From contig CAJTXP010000001.1 of the NCBI GenBank assembly GCA_910583615.1, positions 137,019-201,018 on the forward strand: 64,000 nt of DNA, read 5' to 3'. This DNA is from an uncultured Lachnospiraceae bacterium. Its GTDB lineage: Bacteria > Bacillota > Clostridia > Lachnospirales > Lachnospiraceae. A program made the translations under genes and the position numbers. Positions within the stretch are counted from its first letter, which is position 1, and every line of letters begins with the position of its first letter. This document shows, in pieces, positions 25,491 to 34,532 of this stretch. The notes beneath the pieces are model-generated. The model searched no databases. It worked only from the letters and a program-made list of their open reading frames with translations, and was not told the origin of the DNA.

Positions 25491-26618
25491 ATGCAGACAA
25501 AAAAACTTGGCTTCGGCCTTATGCGCCTGCCTTTGAACGACAAAACCAATGCGGGCGACATCGACGTGGAACAGGTCAAACAGATGGTAGACAGGTTTCT
25601 GGAGAGAGGCTTTACCTACTTTGACACAGCCTGGATGTACTGCGGTTTCCAGAGCGAGAACGCGACAAAGACCGCCCTCGTGGACCGCCATCCCAGAGAC
25701 AGCTACACCCTGGCCACCAAGCTGCACGCCGGTTATATCGATTCTCTGGAAGACCGGGACCGGATCTTCAACGAACAGCTTAAGAAAACCGGCGTCACCT
25801 ATTTTGACTACTATTTGATTCACGGCATCGAAGCTTCCATGCTGCCGAAATATGAGAAGCTGGACTGCTTCCGCTGGCTTCTGGATAAAAAGGCGGCAGG
25901 ACTGGTAAAGCATGCAGGATTCTCATTCCACGGCAGCGCCCAGCTGCTGGATGAGATCCTGACAAAGCATCCGGAGATGGAATTTGTCCAGCTGCAAATT
26001 AATTATCTGGACTGGGAAAGCGAGTGGGTTCAGTCCCGCCGATGCTACGAAGTCGCTGTGAAGCACAAAAAACCGGTCATCGTCATGGAGCCGGTCAAGG
26101 GCGGCACGCTGGCAAAGGTTCCAAAGAACGCGAAAAAGCTGTTCCGGGACAGAGAACCGGAGCTGTCGGTCCCCAGCTGGGCGATCCGCTTCGCCGCCTC
26201 CCTTGACAACGTAATGATGGTGCTTTCCGGCATGAGCACTCTGGAACAGATGGAAGACAATCTGAGTTATATGGAGGATTTCCGGCCCCTCACGGAAGAA
26301 GAAAAGAAGCTGACCGCCCAGGTAGCGGACATCATCAACGAAAAAACCGCCATCCCCTGTACCGGATGCTCCTACTGTACGGAAGGATGTCCGCAGAAGA
26401 TCGCCATTCCCAAGTATTTCTCTCTGTACAATGAGGATATGAGAGAGGATCTGGAGGAAAAGGGATGGACCGCGAACTTTACTCAGTATGAGATCCTGAC
26501 CGGCAGATTCGGAAAGGCAAAAGACTGCGTGGAGTGCGGACAATGTGAGAGCGTCTGTCCGCAGCATCTGCCCATTATAGAAAAATTAAAAGAGGTGTCC
26601 GCGCATTTCGACCACTAG
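25491..26618 (+). CDS. Aldo/keto reductase with C-terminal [4Fe-4S] ferredoxin-like domain
   Basis: 375 residues. The N-terminal aldo/keto barrel (LGFGLMRLPL, TYFDTAWMYCGFQSE, YYLIHGIEASM) is followed from residue about 285 by two cysteine clusters, CTGCSYCTEGCPQ and CVECGQCESVCPQ, each with four cysteines as for [4Fe-4S]. This architecture is common in anaerobic Firmicutes, where the clusters may feed electrons. Substrate unknown. AAAAGGAG lies eleven bases before the ATG. Monocistronic; hairpins follow. Confidence 0.92.
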   Translation: MQTKKLGFGLMRLPLNDKTNAGDIDVEQVKQMVDRFLERGFTYFDTAWMYCGFQSENATKTALVDRHPRDSYTLATKLHAGYIDSLEDRDRIFNEQLKKTGVTYFDYYLIHGIEASMLPKYEKLDCFRWLLDKKAAGLVKHAGFSFHGSAQLLDEILTKHPEMEFVQLQINYLDWESEWVQSRRCYEVAVKHKKPVIVMEPVKGGTLAKVPKNAKKLFRDREPELSVPSWAIRFAASLDNVMMVLSGMSTLEQMEDNLSYMEDFRPLTEEEKKLTAQVADIINEKTAIPCTGCSYCTEGCPQKIAIPKYFSLYNEDMREDLEEKGWTANFTQYEILTGRFGKAKDCVECGQCESVCPQHLPIIEKLKEVSAHFDH

Positions 26619-26659
26619 TCGAACAGGCTGCGCCTTTTGCGGCCGCACAGCAAACAGAC

Positions 26660-26740
26660 GGGCTGACTTTTATTCAAAGCCCGTTCCCGGTGCTCCATCC
26701 AGACGGTCCACGACTCCGGTTTTGGACTGGATGGAGCACC
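26660..26740. terminator. Two hairpins between converging genes
   Basis: ACGGGCT (26658-26664) pairs with AGCCCGT (26678-26684). Then GGTGCTCCATCCAG (26689-26702) pairs perfectly over 14 bp with CTGGATGGAGCACC (26727-26740), just past the 3' ends of both flanking genes. No strong T-run is seen on either side. Confidence 0.6.
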
Positions 26741-26746
26741 TTAAAT

Positions 26747-27241
26747 TCAGTTACCCAACTTATCCAGCAACATCTGATAATACTTTTGACTAATATGTCT
26801 TCCGGCTCTTTGCAGGCCTTCTATACATGCTCTCACTTCATCCGCCGTCAGTTCATTTTCTTCACAAGCTGCCATAAGTATGCCTATTGTCCCCATTATT
26901 TGAAAGCCCATTTGAAAAGACACTGCTCTTCCTTTTGCTTCGTCCATCAGCAACATGTCGGCATTTTGCTCATCAGTCAGAATAATAGCCTCGCTCTCTC
27001 CCTGGTCAAGGCCTGTTGCTCTTTTCAGTATGCTGACAGATTTCGGATTCTGCACCGCCCTGACTTTAATAAACCGCCTTTGTTTTATCTGATCTGCTTC
27101 AGGTTTAAAACGATCATCCACTGTCAATTCATCAAATACTGCCTGTGGTATCAGAACCTGCCCAAATAATTTTTCAAGTAAATCTATACGATCTATTTTG
27201 AGAAGTGATATCAATGGCGTTGTATCCGATACAACAATCAT
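26747..27241 (-). CDS. PIN-like toxin (DUF3368)
   Basis: 164 residues. The N-terminus MIVVSDTTPLISLLKIDRID carries the first PIN aspartate; DQGESEAIILTDEQNADMLL and MDEAKGRAV carry the conserved acidic positions, so it probably is an Mg-dependent ribonuclease. It lies directly behind a UPF0175 antitoxin gene, with 1 nt between. This pairing is known for chromosomal type II toxin-antitoxin systems. Confidence 0.85.
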   Translation of the reverse strand: MIVVSDTTPLISLLKIDRIDLLEKLFGQVLIPQAVFDELTVDDRFKPEADQIKQRRFIKVRAVQNPKSVSILKRATGLDQGESEAIILTDEQNADMLLMDEAKGRAVSFQMGFQIMGTIGILMAACEENELTADEVRACIEGLQRAGRHISQKYYQMLLDKLGN

Positions 27242-27242
27242 T

Positions 27243-27527
27243 CTACGGCCTCCCTTTTTTCAACTGCCTGAAAGCCTCCAGCTCTGAATCCAGTCCATCC
27301 ATTGTCATATCCAGATATGAATATCCCAGTTTATCATAAATATCAATCAACTCCGATTTTCTGATTCCCAAAATCTCCGCCGCACCGCCATGTGATATCG
27401 TCTGATTTAATATATACGGGTACAGCAAAAGTGCATTTCTGATAAGCTCCGTTTTTGAATCCACTGCCTTCAAATACTTTGACATTCCTACCGGCACTTT
27501 TATTGTCACAGATTCCGTTGCTGCCAT
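27243..27527 (-). CDS. UPF0175-family antitoxin
   Basis: 94 residues. VTIKVPVGMSKYLKAVDSKT is a short N-terminal strand-helix; SHGGAAEILGIRKSELIDIY is the characteristic HTH of UPF0175. AAAGGATG precedes the ATG at 27527, although the frame is open to 27593. It is encoded upstream of the DUF3368 PIN toxin and likely neutralises it and represses the operon. Confidence 0.85.
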   Translation of the reverse strand: MAATESVTIKVPVGMSKYLKAVDSKTELIRNALLLYPYILNQTISHGGAAEILGIRKSELIDIYDKLGYSYLDMTMDGLDSELEAFRQLKKGRP

Positions 27528-27805
27528 AACATCGCATCCTTTCTTATTCTGTCTTCTATCTGATCCGAAAGTTTCTTTGACAATCGGATCCATGCTATAC
27601 CCTAAGGTTCATCTTTCCTTCCCAGTCACAGCAGGAAAGGCAAAAATTATTTCCAAAAGGTATATAAATCTACTATTATTATATCCTGAAATCCCGGCTA
27701 AATCAATCGGAACCAACAGGTGAAAAAGACGACCGACACCTTTTTGGGAGAAAAGAATTACCTGTTTTGACACCACCTGGATCAACTTAAGAAGACTGAT
27801 ATCAC

Positions 27806-28732
27806 TTATACCGCCAGCACCCCTCTCTTTGACGCAACCTCCACTGTGATCTCCGTTCCGGCGTTGAATTCGATGGCGTCGCTTTCCATTCCGTCGGAAA
27901 AGACCACGCCGTTTTCCGGCATCTGGGACACGACCCGGAAAGTGTCCTGTTCCGACAGCCTGCCGTACACGATCCCCGCCTGGGTCCGGCGGCTGGGAAA
28001 GGGCTCCCGGACCACAAAGGACAGCGCCCGCTCCTCCCATGCCAGCCCCCTGCTTAAGAAACGGGGCGCGCCGAAGTATTCCGCAATGCCGGAGGCCTGT
28101 GCCATGACGGAGCGGTACCAGCCGCTGGAGCCCAGGCCGGTGGAGATGATGATCCCGCTGGAGGACTGGCTTTCCTGCCGATCGTTCCAGCTGATGTCAT
28201 ACCGCGCCGACACATGGGTCTTCTGCCCCACGAACAGGTCGTTCACCGCCAGCATGGCCTGGCCGTCCCGGGTTCTGGCCAGAGCCATGGTGATCTCCCG
28301 GACATTCCCGTTTCCTTTCAGCGTCTGCAAAAGCACGCGTTCCGTATCTCCCGCCTCGAAGGGAAGCAGCACCCCGTCCCACCTGTCCGGCTCGGGGTTG
28401 ATGCCGATCAGCGGCTGGCCGTCCAGATATTTGAGAATATTTGCCACCAGTCCGTCCTGCCCCACGGCGATCACGATATCCTGCCTGCCAAAGATCATAT
28501 TAGGAAGAAACTCCCGGTCGATCCGCTGGACCCGCGCGTACGCTTCCGCCGCCTGCATCACCGCGGCCACCGCCTTTTTGTACGCCTCGTCCTCTCTGAT
28601 ATAATCGGAAAAATCCGCCCCCAGATGCTCGATATAAAATTTTGCCTGCTCCGCCGTGTTGTATTTGCGGATCAGGTCCTCCAGTCTGGTTTTTCTGGTG
28701 ACCAGAATCACCTTGTTCATTCCCCGTTCCAT
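27806..28732 (-). CDS. NAD-kinase-like protein
   Basis: 308 residues. It has the ATP-NAD kinase layout: IVIAVGQDGLVANILKYLDG is a variant of the GGDGT motif (G-Q-D-G instead of G-G-D-G), QPLIGINPEPDRWDG follows, and SSSGIIISTGLGSSGWYRSV corresponds to the NAD-binding TPTGSTAY segment. The altered motifs leave it open whether it makes NADP. GGGAGGAT sets the ATG. It stands 77 nt behind an SPFH gene; the two probably work together, but the process is unknown. Confidence 0.75.
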   Translation of the reverse strand: MERGMNKVILVTRKTRLEDLIRKYNTAEQAKFYIEHLGADFSDYIREDEAYKKAVAAVMQAAEAYARVQRIDREFLPNMIFGRQDIVIAVGQDGLVANILKYLDGQPLIGINPEPDRWDGVLLPFEAGDTERVLLQTLKGNGNVREITMALARTRDGQAMLAVNDLFVGQKTHVSARYDISWNDRQESQSSSGIIISTGLGSSGWYRSVMAQASGIAEYFGAPRFLSRGLAWEERALSFVVREPFPSRRTQAGIVYGRLSEQDTFRVVSQMPENGVVFSDGMESDAIEFNAGTEITVEVASKRGVLAV

Positions 28733-28809
28733 GGATTATCCTCCCTTCTGTGTCCGGCGCGCCGCCGGCTGCGGCGCCCCGCTGCCCTGAAATACCTGCC
28801 AGACATGTC

Positions 28810-29823
28810 TTAATCTGTCAGCGCGTTCAGAAGATCCGGCGACACGTTCAGCGTCCCGATCTTATCCGCCTTGTCGCCCATCTCCAGAAATGCCCGGGCG
28901 ATCAGAGACCTGCTGTCCATCCCGCTGATGGCCAGCGCCTTCACGATCTCTTTATCCACGCCTGCAAAGGTTTTGAGAAGCGCCTCGGAATCGTAGGCCT
29001 TCGCATCGGATTTCTTCTTCTCGTTCTCCGTCTGCAGATCCACCAGCCGGCAGTTCTCTTCCTCCAGGCTGATCTCGCTGGCAATTTTACGGGCATCCAA
29101 CTCCGCCTGCTTCTCCTGCACCAGCCGCTTCATCTCCATCTCTTTCTCCCGCTTTTCCTTCTGCTTTTCCGCCACCCGGATCTCCGTGTTCAGCTCATTT
29201 TCCTTTACGAGCCGTTCCTGCTCGATGGCCGCGTTCCGGCGCTTGTAGATGGCGTCGTCCTGCTGCCTTAAGATCTCTTCTCTGGCCGCCGCCTCCAGCG
29301 CTTTTCTCGTATCGCTGCGCGCCAGGACTCCCAGAATGGATACCGAGACCAGCTCCAGGCCGAAGTCCTTCAGCGTCTCATCCTCCCGCATCCCTTCCCG
29401 CAGCGCCCCGGCCAGCTCGTCGGCGGATACGATCGCTTCCCGCACCGTCTTGCCGCTGATGAATTTGGTGATGCACACCTTCACCAGATTCAGCACCCGC
29501 TTGGACATCTTCTGTTTGGCCTCCGTCAGCGCCGCCGCGTATTCCTTCTTTCCCTTCCAGGAAAAATCCACCATTCTGGACGCCCGCTCATAATCGGTGA
29601 CGATATAGGAAATGTCCCCCTGCACGCTGACGCTCTGAAAATCCGCGGTCATCAGCTCGTCAAAGGCAAAACCCGTGTCAAACGCCGTAGCCGGAATGAC
29701 GACCATGCTTGTGGTCATCGTATTATAGAAAAACGACAGCCCCAGCCCCTTCTGTACCACTTTACCTTTTCTTACCTTCATGACATATTCCGTCGGCTCA
29801 AATTTTCTGTACGCGATTCCCAT
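28810..29823 (-). CDS. SPFH/band 7 domain protein
   Basis: 337 residues. The SPFH domain covers about residues 10-180 (e.g. SVQGDISYIVTDYERASRMV and LKDFGLELVSVSILGVLARS). It is followed by a long charged coiled coil to about 265 (KEKREKEMEMKRLVQEKQAE) and a C-terminal segment. No N-terminal membrane helix is visible, so any membrane link must be peripheral. AAAGGAGG sets the start. SPFH proteins scaffold membrane microdomains; here it precedes the NAD-kinase-like gene. Confidence 0.85.
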   Translation of the reverse strand: MGIAYRKFEPTEYVMKVRKGKVVQKGLGLSFFYNTMTTSMVVIPATAFDTGFAFDELMTADFQSVSVQGDISYIVTDYERASRMVDFSWKGKKEYAAALTEAKQKMSKRVLNLVKVCITKFISGKTVREAIVSADELAGALREGMREDETLKDFGLELVSVSILGVLARSDTRKALEAAAREEILRQQDDAIYKRRNAAIEQERLVKENELNTEIRVAEKQKEKREKEMEMKRLVQEKQAELDARKIASEISLEEENCRLVDLQTENEKKKSDAKAYDSEALLKTFAGVDKEIVKALAISGMDSRSLIARAFLEMGDKADKIGTLNVSPDLLNALTD

Positions 29824-29857
29824 CTTGTTCCTCCTTTTCTGTTATTATCTTATTAAG

Positions 29858-30527
29858 TCAGGACCCCCATTTCAAATGGGGGTTTGATTTTTACCCCTCC
29901 GGGGTCTTTCCCGGGTTCCGCCTGAGGCGGGGTCTCGCAACACCATTTTTACTGGTTGCCTTCTAAAAGAAGGCTCTGCTACTTTCTTCCGTCTTCTAAT
30001 TTATCGTTCTCTTCCTGTTCCTGAATATATTTCAGTATTGTCTCTTCATTCACATTTCCCACTGTTGCCACATAATACCCCCGTGCCCAGAAATGCCTGT
30101 CTCCCCACTTTCTCCGATATTCCGGATGTCTGTCAAAGAGCATCAGTGCACTCTTTCCCTTGAGATAAGACATAAATTCCGACACACTCATTTTTGGCGG
30201 AACTGCCACATACATGTGAATATGATCCCTGCATATCCGTCCATCAATCAGTTCCACCTGTTTCATTTCGCATAATTTTTTTATAATCTCCACCAGATCT
30301 CTTTTTGTTTCTCCATACATTACCTTTCTTCTGCATTTTGGTATAAATACAATATGATAAGTGCAATTCCACCGCGTATGTGCTATACTTCTGTTATCCA
30401 TTTTGGATACCTCCTGTGTTTTGATATATGGCCTGCGAAACCAATATCAGTATAACACAGGAGGTTTTCAGTACTTCAGGCAACGCCACTGCTCATTCCG
30501 TTCTCCCCATCTCAGATGGGGGTTTAA
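29858..30527 (-). mobile_element. IS200-type insertion sequence
   Basis: A single tnpA gene on the minus strand is flanked by the subterminal hairpins typical of IS200/IS605 ends: ACCCCCAT-TTCAA-ATGGGGGT (29863-29883) and CCCCAT-CTCAG-ATGGGG (30505-30521). There are further small hairpins at 29892-29937. There are no terminal inverted repeats or target duplications, as expected for this single-strand transposition class. Exact ends are estimates. It lies between the SPFH gene and the end of the thi operon. Confidence 0.8.
29979..30401 (-). CDS. tnpA: IS200/IS605 family Y1 transposase TnpA
   Basis: 140 residues, complete. HUH motif CRDHIHMYVAVPPKMSVSEF near residue 58; catalytic tyrosine in ETILKYIQEQEEN near residue 125; the N-terminal TYHIVFIPKCRRKVMYG is typical. 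It cuts and joins single-stranded ends at the subterminal hairpins. No accessory tnpB is present. A full-length, apparently intact gene suggests recent arrival. Confidence 0.95.
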   Translation of the reverse strand: MDNRSIAHTRWNCTYHIVFIPKCRRKVMYGETKRDLVEIIKKLCEMKQVELIDGRICRDHIHMYVAVPPKMSVSEFMSYLKGKSALMLFDRHPEYRRKWGDRHFWARGYYVATVGNVNEETILKYIQEQEENDKLEDGRK

Positions 30528-30677
30528 AATGCTTTCTCAATCATTTTCTATATGATACTATCATAACGATAATATGTCAAGACATTTTTTTGTTTCCCTT
30601 CCATTTTTTCTGGAAAGGAAACAAAAAGCGCGGGCCATTTCCGTCGGCTATGCTGTCCTGTCAGGCAAAATCGGCGT

Positions 30678-31322
30678 TCAAATCCGCCCGCATCGGCAGC
30701 CGAGTTTTTCCACTCCTGCTCTCAGCTCTGCCGCCGCCTGTCCCGGATCGTCCGCCTTCATGATGGCGGATACCGCACAGATACCGGCAATGGGGATTCC
30801 CGCGAGGACATCTATATTATCACGGTTCAGCCCGCCGATGGCGTTCACGGGAATGGGAACGGCGCTGCAGATCTCCCGAAGCGTATCGACGGAAGTCAGA
30901 ACGGTCTTTACCTTCGTCGTAGTGGGATAGATGGCTCCCACACCCAGATAATCCGCCCCCTCTTCAAAGGCTTCCTCAGCCCGAAAAACCGTCTTTGCTG
31001 TCGCGCCGACGATCCTGTCTGCACCCATAAGTCTTCTCGCGTCGGCAACCGGCATGTCGTCCGCCCCCACATGAACGCCTTCGGCGTCCACGGCAAGCGC
31101 CACATCCACACGGTCGTCGATGATCAGAGGAACCTGGTAACGCTTCGCCACCATATGTACTTTCTTCGCCAGCTCCATGTATTCTCTCGTACTCTTCTCT
31201 TTTTCGCGAAGCTGAAGGAGGGTTGCTCCTCCCTGAAGAGCTCGCTCTACCCGGTACAGAAATTCTTCTTCCGTGTAACCGGTGCTGTCCGTTATAAAAT
31301 ACAAACTTGTATCCAATGCTTT
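30678..31322 (-). CDS. thiE: Thiamine-phosphate synthase
   Basis: 214 residues, TIM barrel. It joins HMP-PP and thiazole phosphate to thiamine phosphate. Visible motifs: LYFITDSTGYTEEEF, LQLREKEKSTREYMELA, VPLIIDDRVDVALAVDAEGV (pyrophosphate and Mg), and NAIGGLNRDNIDVLAGIPIA. GAGGAAG before the ATG at 31322, which is 13 nt past the thiH stop. It is the last gene of the thi operon. A long hairpin, TTTTTGTTTCC/GGAAACAAAAA (30585-30629), lies beyond it, and then the IS200 element. Confidence 0.93.
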   Translation of the reverse strand, partial: KALDTSLYFITDSTGYTEEEFLYRVERALQGGATLLQLREKEKSTREYMELAKKVHMVAKRYQVPLIIDDRVDVALAVDAEGVHVGADDMPVADARRLMGADRIVGATAKTVFRAEEAFEEGADYLGVGAIYPTTTKVKTVLTSVDTLREICSAVPIPVNAIGGLNRDNIDVLAGIPIAGICAVSAIMKADDPGQAAAELRAGVEKLGCRCGRI

Positions 31323-31335
31323 CATTCGTTCTTCC

Positions 31336-32589
31336 TCACACATCCAGGTACTCGTTCAGCACCGGCTGCAGGCCCTCTTCCGCAAGATCCCGGTACATCG
31401 TGTCCAGACTGCGGCTGTCGTCAATTTCAAACTGCTCGTCCCCCTGTACTTCATCCGATTTCTTTCCCGTATATTTGCTCTCATGGTCGCCGACCCCGGT
31501 GGAGACGCCTGCGGAAACCCTGGTTGCTGCAATTTTCACGATCCCGTTTCGGAACCGGGCGCTCTCCCGGGAGGAAACCGTAATTCCCACGAACGGCAGG
31601 AAAATGCGGTAGGCACAGAGGATCTGGCAAAGTTCGGTTTCGTGAACATCCAAAGGACTGATCTTATCATTATTGACGATGGGGCGAAGCCTCGGACAGG
31701 ACAGGGACATCTCCGCATGGGGATATTTTCTCTGCAGATAATATACATGCAGCGCGCTCGCCAAGGCGTCCTTTCTGAAATCAGACAGGCCAAGCAGGGC
31801 CGAGAACGCCACGCCCCTCATGCCGCCGCGCAGGGCACGCTCCTGGGCGTCAAAGCGGTAAGGCCATACGCGCTTGTGCCCCAGAAGGTGAAGCTTCTCG
31901 TATGCCTCAGGATCGTACGTTTCCTGAAAGACCGTCACATAGTCCGCACCGCATTCATGGAGATACCTGTATTCCTCCGTATTTACAGGATAGATTTCCA
32001 GCCCGACCATACGAAAATAATTCCGCGCCAGCCTGCAGGCGCCGCCGATGTACTCCACGCTGCTCCGGCTTCTGCTCTCGCCGGTAAGGATCAGTATTTC
32101 CTCTATACCGCTATCGGCAATGATCCGCATCTCCTTTTCCATCTCTTCCATGGAAAGCTTTCTCCGGTTAATGTGGTTATAGCAGTGAAAGCCGCAGTAT
32201 ACGCAGTAATTCTCGCAGTAATTGGCGATATAAAGAGGGGTGAACAGATAGACGGTATTGCCAAAATGCCTGCTGGTTTCCTGTCTCGCCCTCCCGGCCA
32301 TCTGTTCCAGAAACGGTTTTGCCGCGGAGGAAAGAAGCGCCTTAAAATCCTCGATGGTACAGGTGTCGTGCTCCAGCGCCGCCCTGACATCCTCGGCGGT
32401 GTATTTGGAATCATCGAAGGAATTCATCTGCTCCATTACCTTTGCACAGACATCCGACTCAATGACTTCCATTCCCGGCAGATACTCCATGTGGTTTTTA
32501 CGTGAGGACGGATCGTTTTCCAGCCGGTGTTTTTTCGCAAGCGCTTCGGGAGTCAGATGCCCTGAATCTACAAAAAACAGATGATTCAT
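31336..32589 (-). CDS. thiH: 2-iminoacetate synthase (radical SAM)
   Basis: 417 residues. The radical SAM cluster motif is CENYCVYCG (CxxxCxxC) near residue 127. The ThiH-type C-terminal region follows (TRVSAGVSTGVGDH). It splits tyrosine to dehydroglycine for thiazole formation under anaerobic conditions, in place of the oxygen-dependent ThiO. Its ATG overlaps the thiG stop as ATGA with GGAGG in front, so the two are coupled. Confidence 0.95.
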   Translation of the reverse strand: MNHLFFVDSGHLTPEALAKKHRLENDPSSRKNHMEYLPGMEVIESDVCAKVMEQMNSFDDSKYTAEDVRAALEHDTCTIEDFKALLSSAAKPFLEQMAGRARQETSRHFGNTVYLFTPLYIANYCENYCVYCGFHCYNHINRRKLSMEEMEKEMRIIADSGIEEILILTGESRSRSSVEYIGGACRLARNYFRMVGLEIYPVNTEEYRYLHECGADYVTVFQETYDPEAYEKLHLLGHKRVWPYRFDAQERALRGGMRGVAFSALLGLSDFRKDALASALHVYYLQRKYPHAEMSLSCPRLRPIVNNDKISPLDVHETELCQILCAYRIFLPFVGITVSSRESARFRNGIVKIAATRVSAGVSTGVGDHESKYTGKKSDEVQGDEQFEIDDSRSLDTMYRDLAEEGLQPVLNEYLDV

Positions 32590-33371
32590 ACGCCCGCCTC
32601 CTGGTCCCGCAGAAAACCGGTCAGCGGGTCAGAAGCAGAAGCGCCGCGGGTCAGCACCCTGCCAGGGCCCGCCAGATATGCCTTCCGGCCGGCTTCCACC
32701 GCATTCCTGAAAGCTGACGCCATCAGGGGAAGATCCCCCGCCGTGGCAAGGGCGGTATTCGCCATCACGGCGGCGGCGCCCATCTCCATCGCCTCACATG
32801 CCTGTGACGGCCTGCCGATACCGGCATCCACAATGATGGGAAGATCAATCTCATCGATCAGGATCTGAATAAAATCTCTCGTTGCAAGTCCCTTATTGGA
32901 GCCTATGGGCGAAGCCAGCGGCATAACGCTTGCCGCGCCTGCATGCACAAGGTCGCGGGCAGTATACAGATCCGGATACATATAAGGCATGACAACAAAT
33001 CCCTCTTTTGCAAGAATCTCCGTAGCCCTGACCGTCTCCTGATTATCCGGAAGCAGATATTTGGAGTCCCGCATGATTTCTATTTTTATAAAATTGCCGC
33101 ATCCGAGCTCTCTTGCAAGACGGGCAATGCGGACCGCTTCCCCGGCGTCCCTTGCGCCGCTGGTATTGGGAAGCAGGGTGATCCCTTCCGGAATATAGTC
33201 CAGAATGCTTTCCTGATCCCTGGTGTTGGCACGGCGAACCGCAATGGTGATGATCTCCGCCCCCGCGTCTTTCACCGCCGCTTCAATCAGCTTCATGGAA
33301 TATTTGCCGGAACCGAGAATAAAGCGGGAATGGAATTCGTGTCCGCCGATGACCAGTTTATCGTTGTTCAT
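32586..33371 (-). CDS. thiG: Thiazole synthase
   Basis: 261 residues. The family pattern is clear: FILGSGKYSM, AGAEIITIAVRR, LPNTSGARDAGEAVR, the catalytic-lysine region FIKIEIMRDSKYLLPD, and PIVDAGIGRPSQACEAMEMG near the end. It condenses deoxyxylulose phosphate, dehydroglycine and the ThiS thiocarboxylate to thiazole phosphate. It lies between thiF and thiH in the same transcript. Confidence 0.95.
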   Translation of the reverse strand: MNNDKLVIGGHEFHSRFILGSGKYSMKLIEAAVKDAGAEIITIAVRRANTRDQESILDYIPEGITLLPNTSGARDAGEAVRIARLARELGCGNFIKIEIMRDSKYLLPDNQETVRATEILAKEGFVVMPYMYPDLYTARDLVHAGAASVMPLASPIGSNKGLATRDFIQILIDEIDLPIIVDAGIGRPSQACEAMEMGAAAVMANTALATAGDLPLMASAFRNAVEAGRKAYLAGPGRVLTRGASASDPLTGFLRDQEAGV

Positions 33372-33392
33372 TGATTTTTCCTTCTTTCTTTT

Positions 33393-34028
33393 TCAGACTT
33401 CAAATTGTTCTGCCAGAATTCTAAGCACCGTGTGCGCCTGATGCGCCGCACAGAGCATCACCCGGCTTGATACCAGAAAGCCGCCGCCTTCTACGCCGCT
33501 GACCTCGTCTCCGCAGAGATAAAACCGGTCCGTCACTCGCCGCGTGCGGATGGCGTTGGCGCTGCCAAGGCCTGCCATGCCCGAGGACGCCACGAGAAAT
33601 ACGGACGGCATGGTTTCCAGAACCGTGTTGACCAGCATGGCCTTGGATTCGGCATCGTCAAAAGCTTCACAAATAACGTCAGCGCCGGTCAGCAGCTCCG
33701 CCGCATTCGCTTCCGTGATACGCTCCGTATGGATTTCAAGCTCTGCATACGGAGCGGCCTCCTTCAGATTTTCACGCAGTGCTTCGGCCTTATATCTCCC
33801 GATCTGATCCGCCCTGTACTGCTGCCGGTGCAGGTTCGTCAGATCCACACGGTCAAAATCGATGAGCATCAGCCTGCCGACGCCTGCCCTGGCAAGGGAA
33901 ACGGCAATGTTGGAACCAAGTCCCCCAAGGCCGCAGACCGCAACCGCGGCCGATGAAAATTTCCTCTGCAGTTCGACGCCATGGCGCTCTGCCAGCGCTC
34001 TCATCCATTCTTCTTTGGTTGGGACCAT
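33393..34028 (-). CDS. thiF: ThiF, ThiS adenylyltransferase (E1-like)
   Basis: 211 residues. The nucleotide-binding motif AVCGLGGLGSNIAVSLARAG (residues about 30-50) and DRVDLTNLHRQQYRADQIG are typical of ThiF/MoeB. It has no zinc-binding CxxC pairs, as usual for the short clostridial form. It activates the C-terminal GG of ThiS. Its ATG directly follows the thiS stop (TAAATG). Confidence 0.92.
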   Translation of the reverse strand: MVPTKEEWMRALAERHGVELQRKFSSAAVAVCGLGGLGSNIAVSLARAGVGRLMLIDFDRVDLTNLHRQQYRADQIGRYKAEALRENLKEAAPYAELEIHTERITEANAAELLTGADVICEAFDDAESKAMLVNTVLETMPSVFLVASSGMAGLGSANAIRTRRVTDRFYLCGDEVSGVEGGGFLVSSRVMLCAAHQAHTVLRILAEQFEV

Positions 34029-34223
34029 TTAACCACCCCCTACAAAACGGACAATCTCCACGCAGTCCCCGTTCTGCAATACCGTTTCGGCGTACTGCGC
34101 CCGGGGAACGATCTCCCCGTTTCGTTCCACCGCAATCCGCTTTGGATCGTATCCTGCAGACGCAAGGCATTCCGCAAGCGTCCTGCCCGCAGCATCCAGT
34201 TCTTCGCTGTTGATCTTTACCAT
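34029..34223 (-). CDS. thiS: ThiS sulfur carrier
   Basis: 64 residues, ubiquitin-like fold, ending in the required GG (EIVRFVGGG). RIAVERNGEIVPRAQYAETV is the conserved middle. The frame is open to 34361, which lies within the riboswitch; AGGAGGTGTTTT before the ATG at 34223 fixes the real start. It carries the sulfur for thiazole and is the first gene of the thi operon. Confidence 0.93.
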   Translation of the reverse strand: MVKINSEELDAAGRTLAECLASAGYDPKRIAVERNGEIVPRAQYAETVLQNGDCVEIVRFVGGG

Positions 34224-34242
34224 AAAACACCTCCTGAACGAC

Positions 34243-34395
34243 AAAAAAAGAAGCCGCCGATCTGGCAGCTTCCCATAAAATACTCTGTTCCTCCTGAACT
34301 TCCTTGTATCAGGCATCCCTACGTTGGCATTATCCAAATCAGGTTCTCGGTCGAAGGTCATACCTTCCTCTCAGCCTGTCATACAAGCTCCCGTC
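34243..34395 (-). promoter_or_regulatory. TPP riboswitch with downstream terminator
   Basis: On the minus strand the aptamer (about 34303-34393) shows the THI-box sequences GGCTGAGAGGAAGGTAT, GAACCTGATTTGGATAATGC and CAACGTAGGGA. P1 is formed by CTTGTAT/ATACAAG with CAGGC/GCCTG. Next comes GAAGCTGCC-AGATC-GGCGGCTTC followed by seven T's (about 34243-34273), an intrinsic terminator just before thiS. It should stop transcription of thiSFGHE when thiamine pyrophosphate is plentiful. Confidence 0.96.
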
Positions 34396-34532
34396 TTTTT
34401 TATTTTTAAACACATTATATACCTGTCCATTGCGGATTGCAATGATTTTTTCCTGCTGCCGCAGTATTTTCCTTGAATCTTTCTGCCGAATATGATATAT
34501 TACAGGCATAAGGAAAGCAACCGCACACAATG

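Noticed and set aside
30585..30629. Hairpin behind thiE as a standard intrinsic terminator
   Set aside because: The stem is long and strong, but on the thi strand the T-tract lies on its 5' side and A's follow, so it does not meet the usual pattern.
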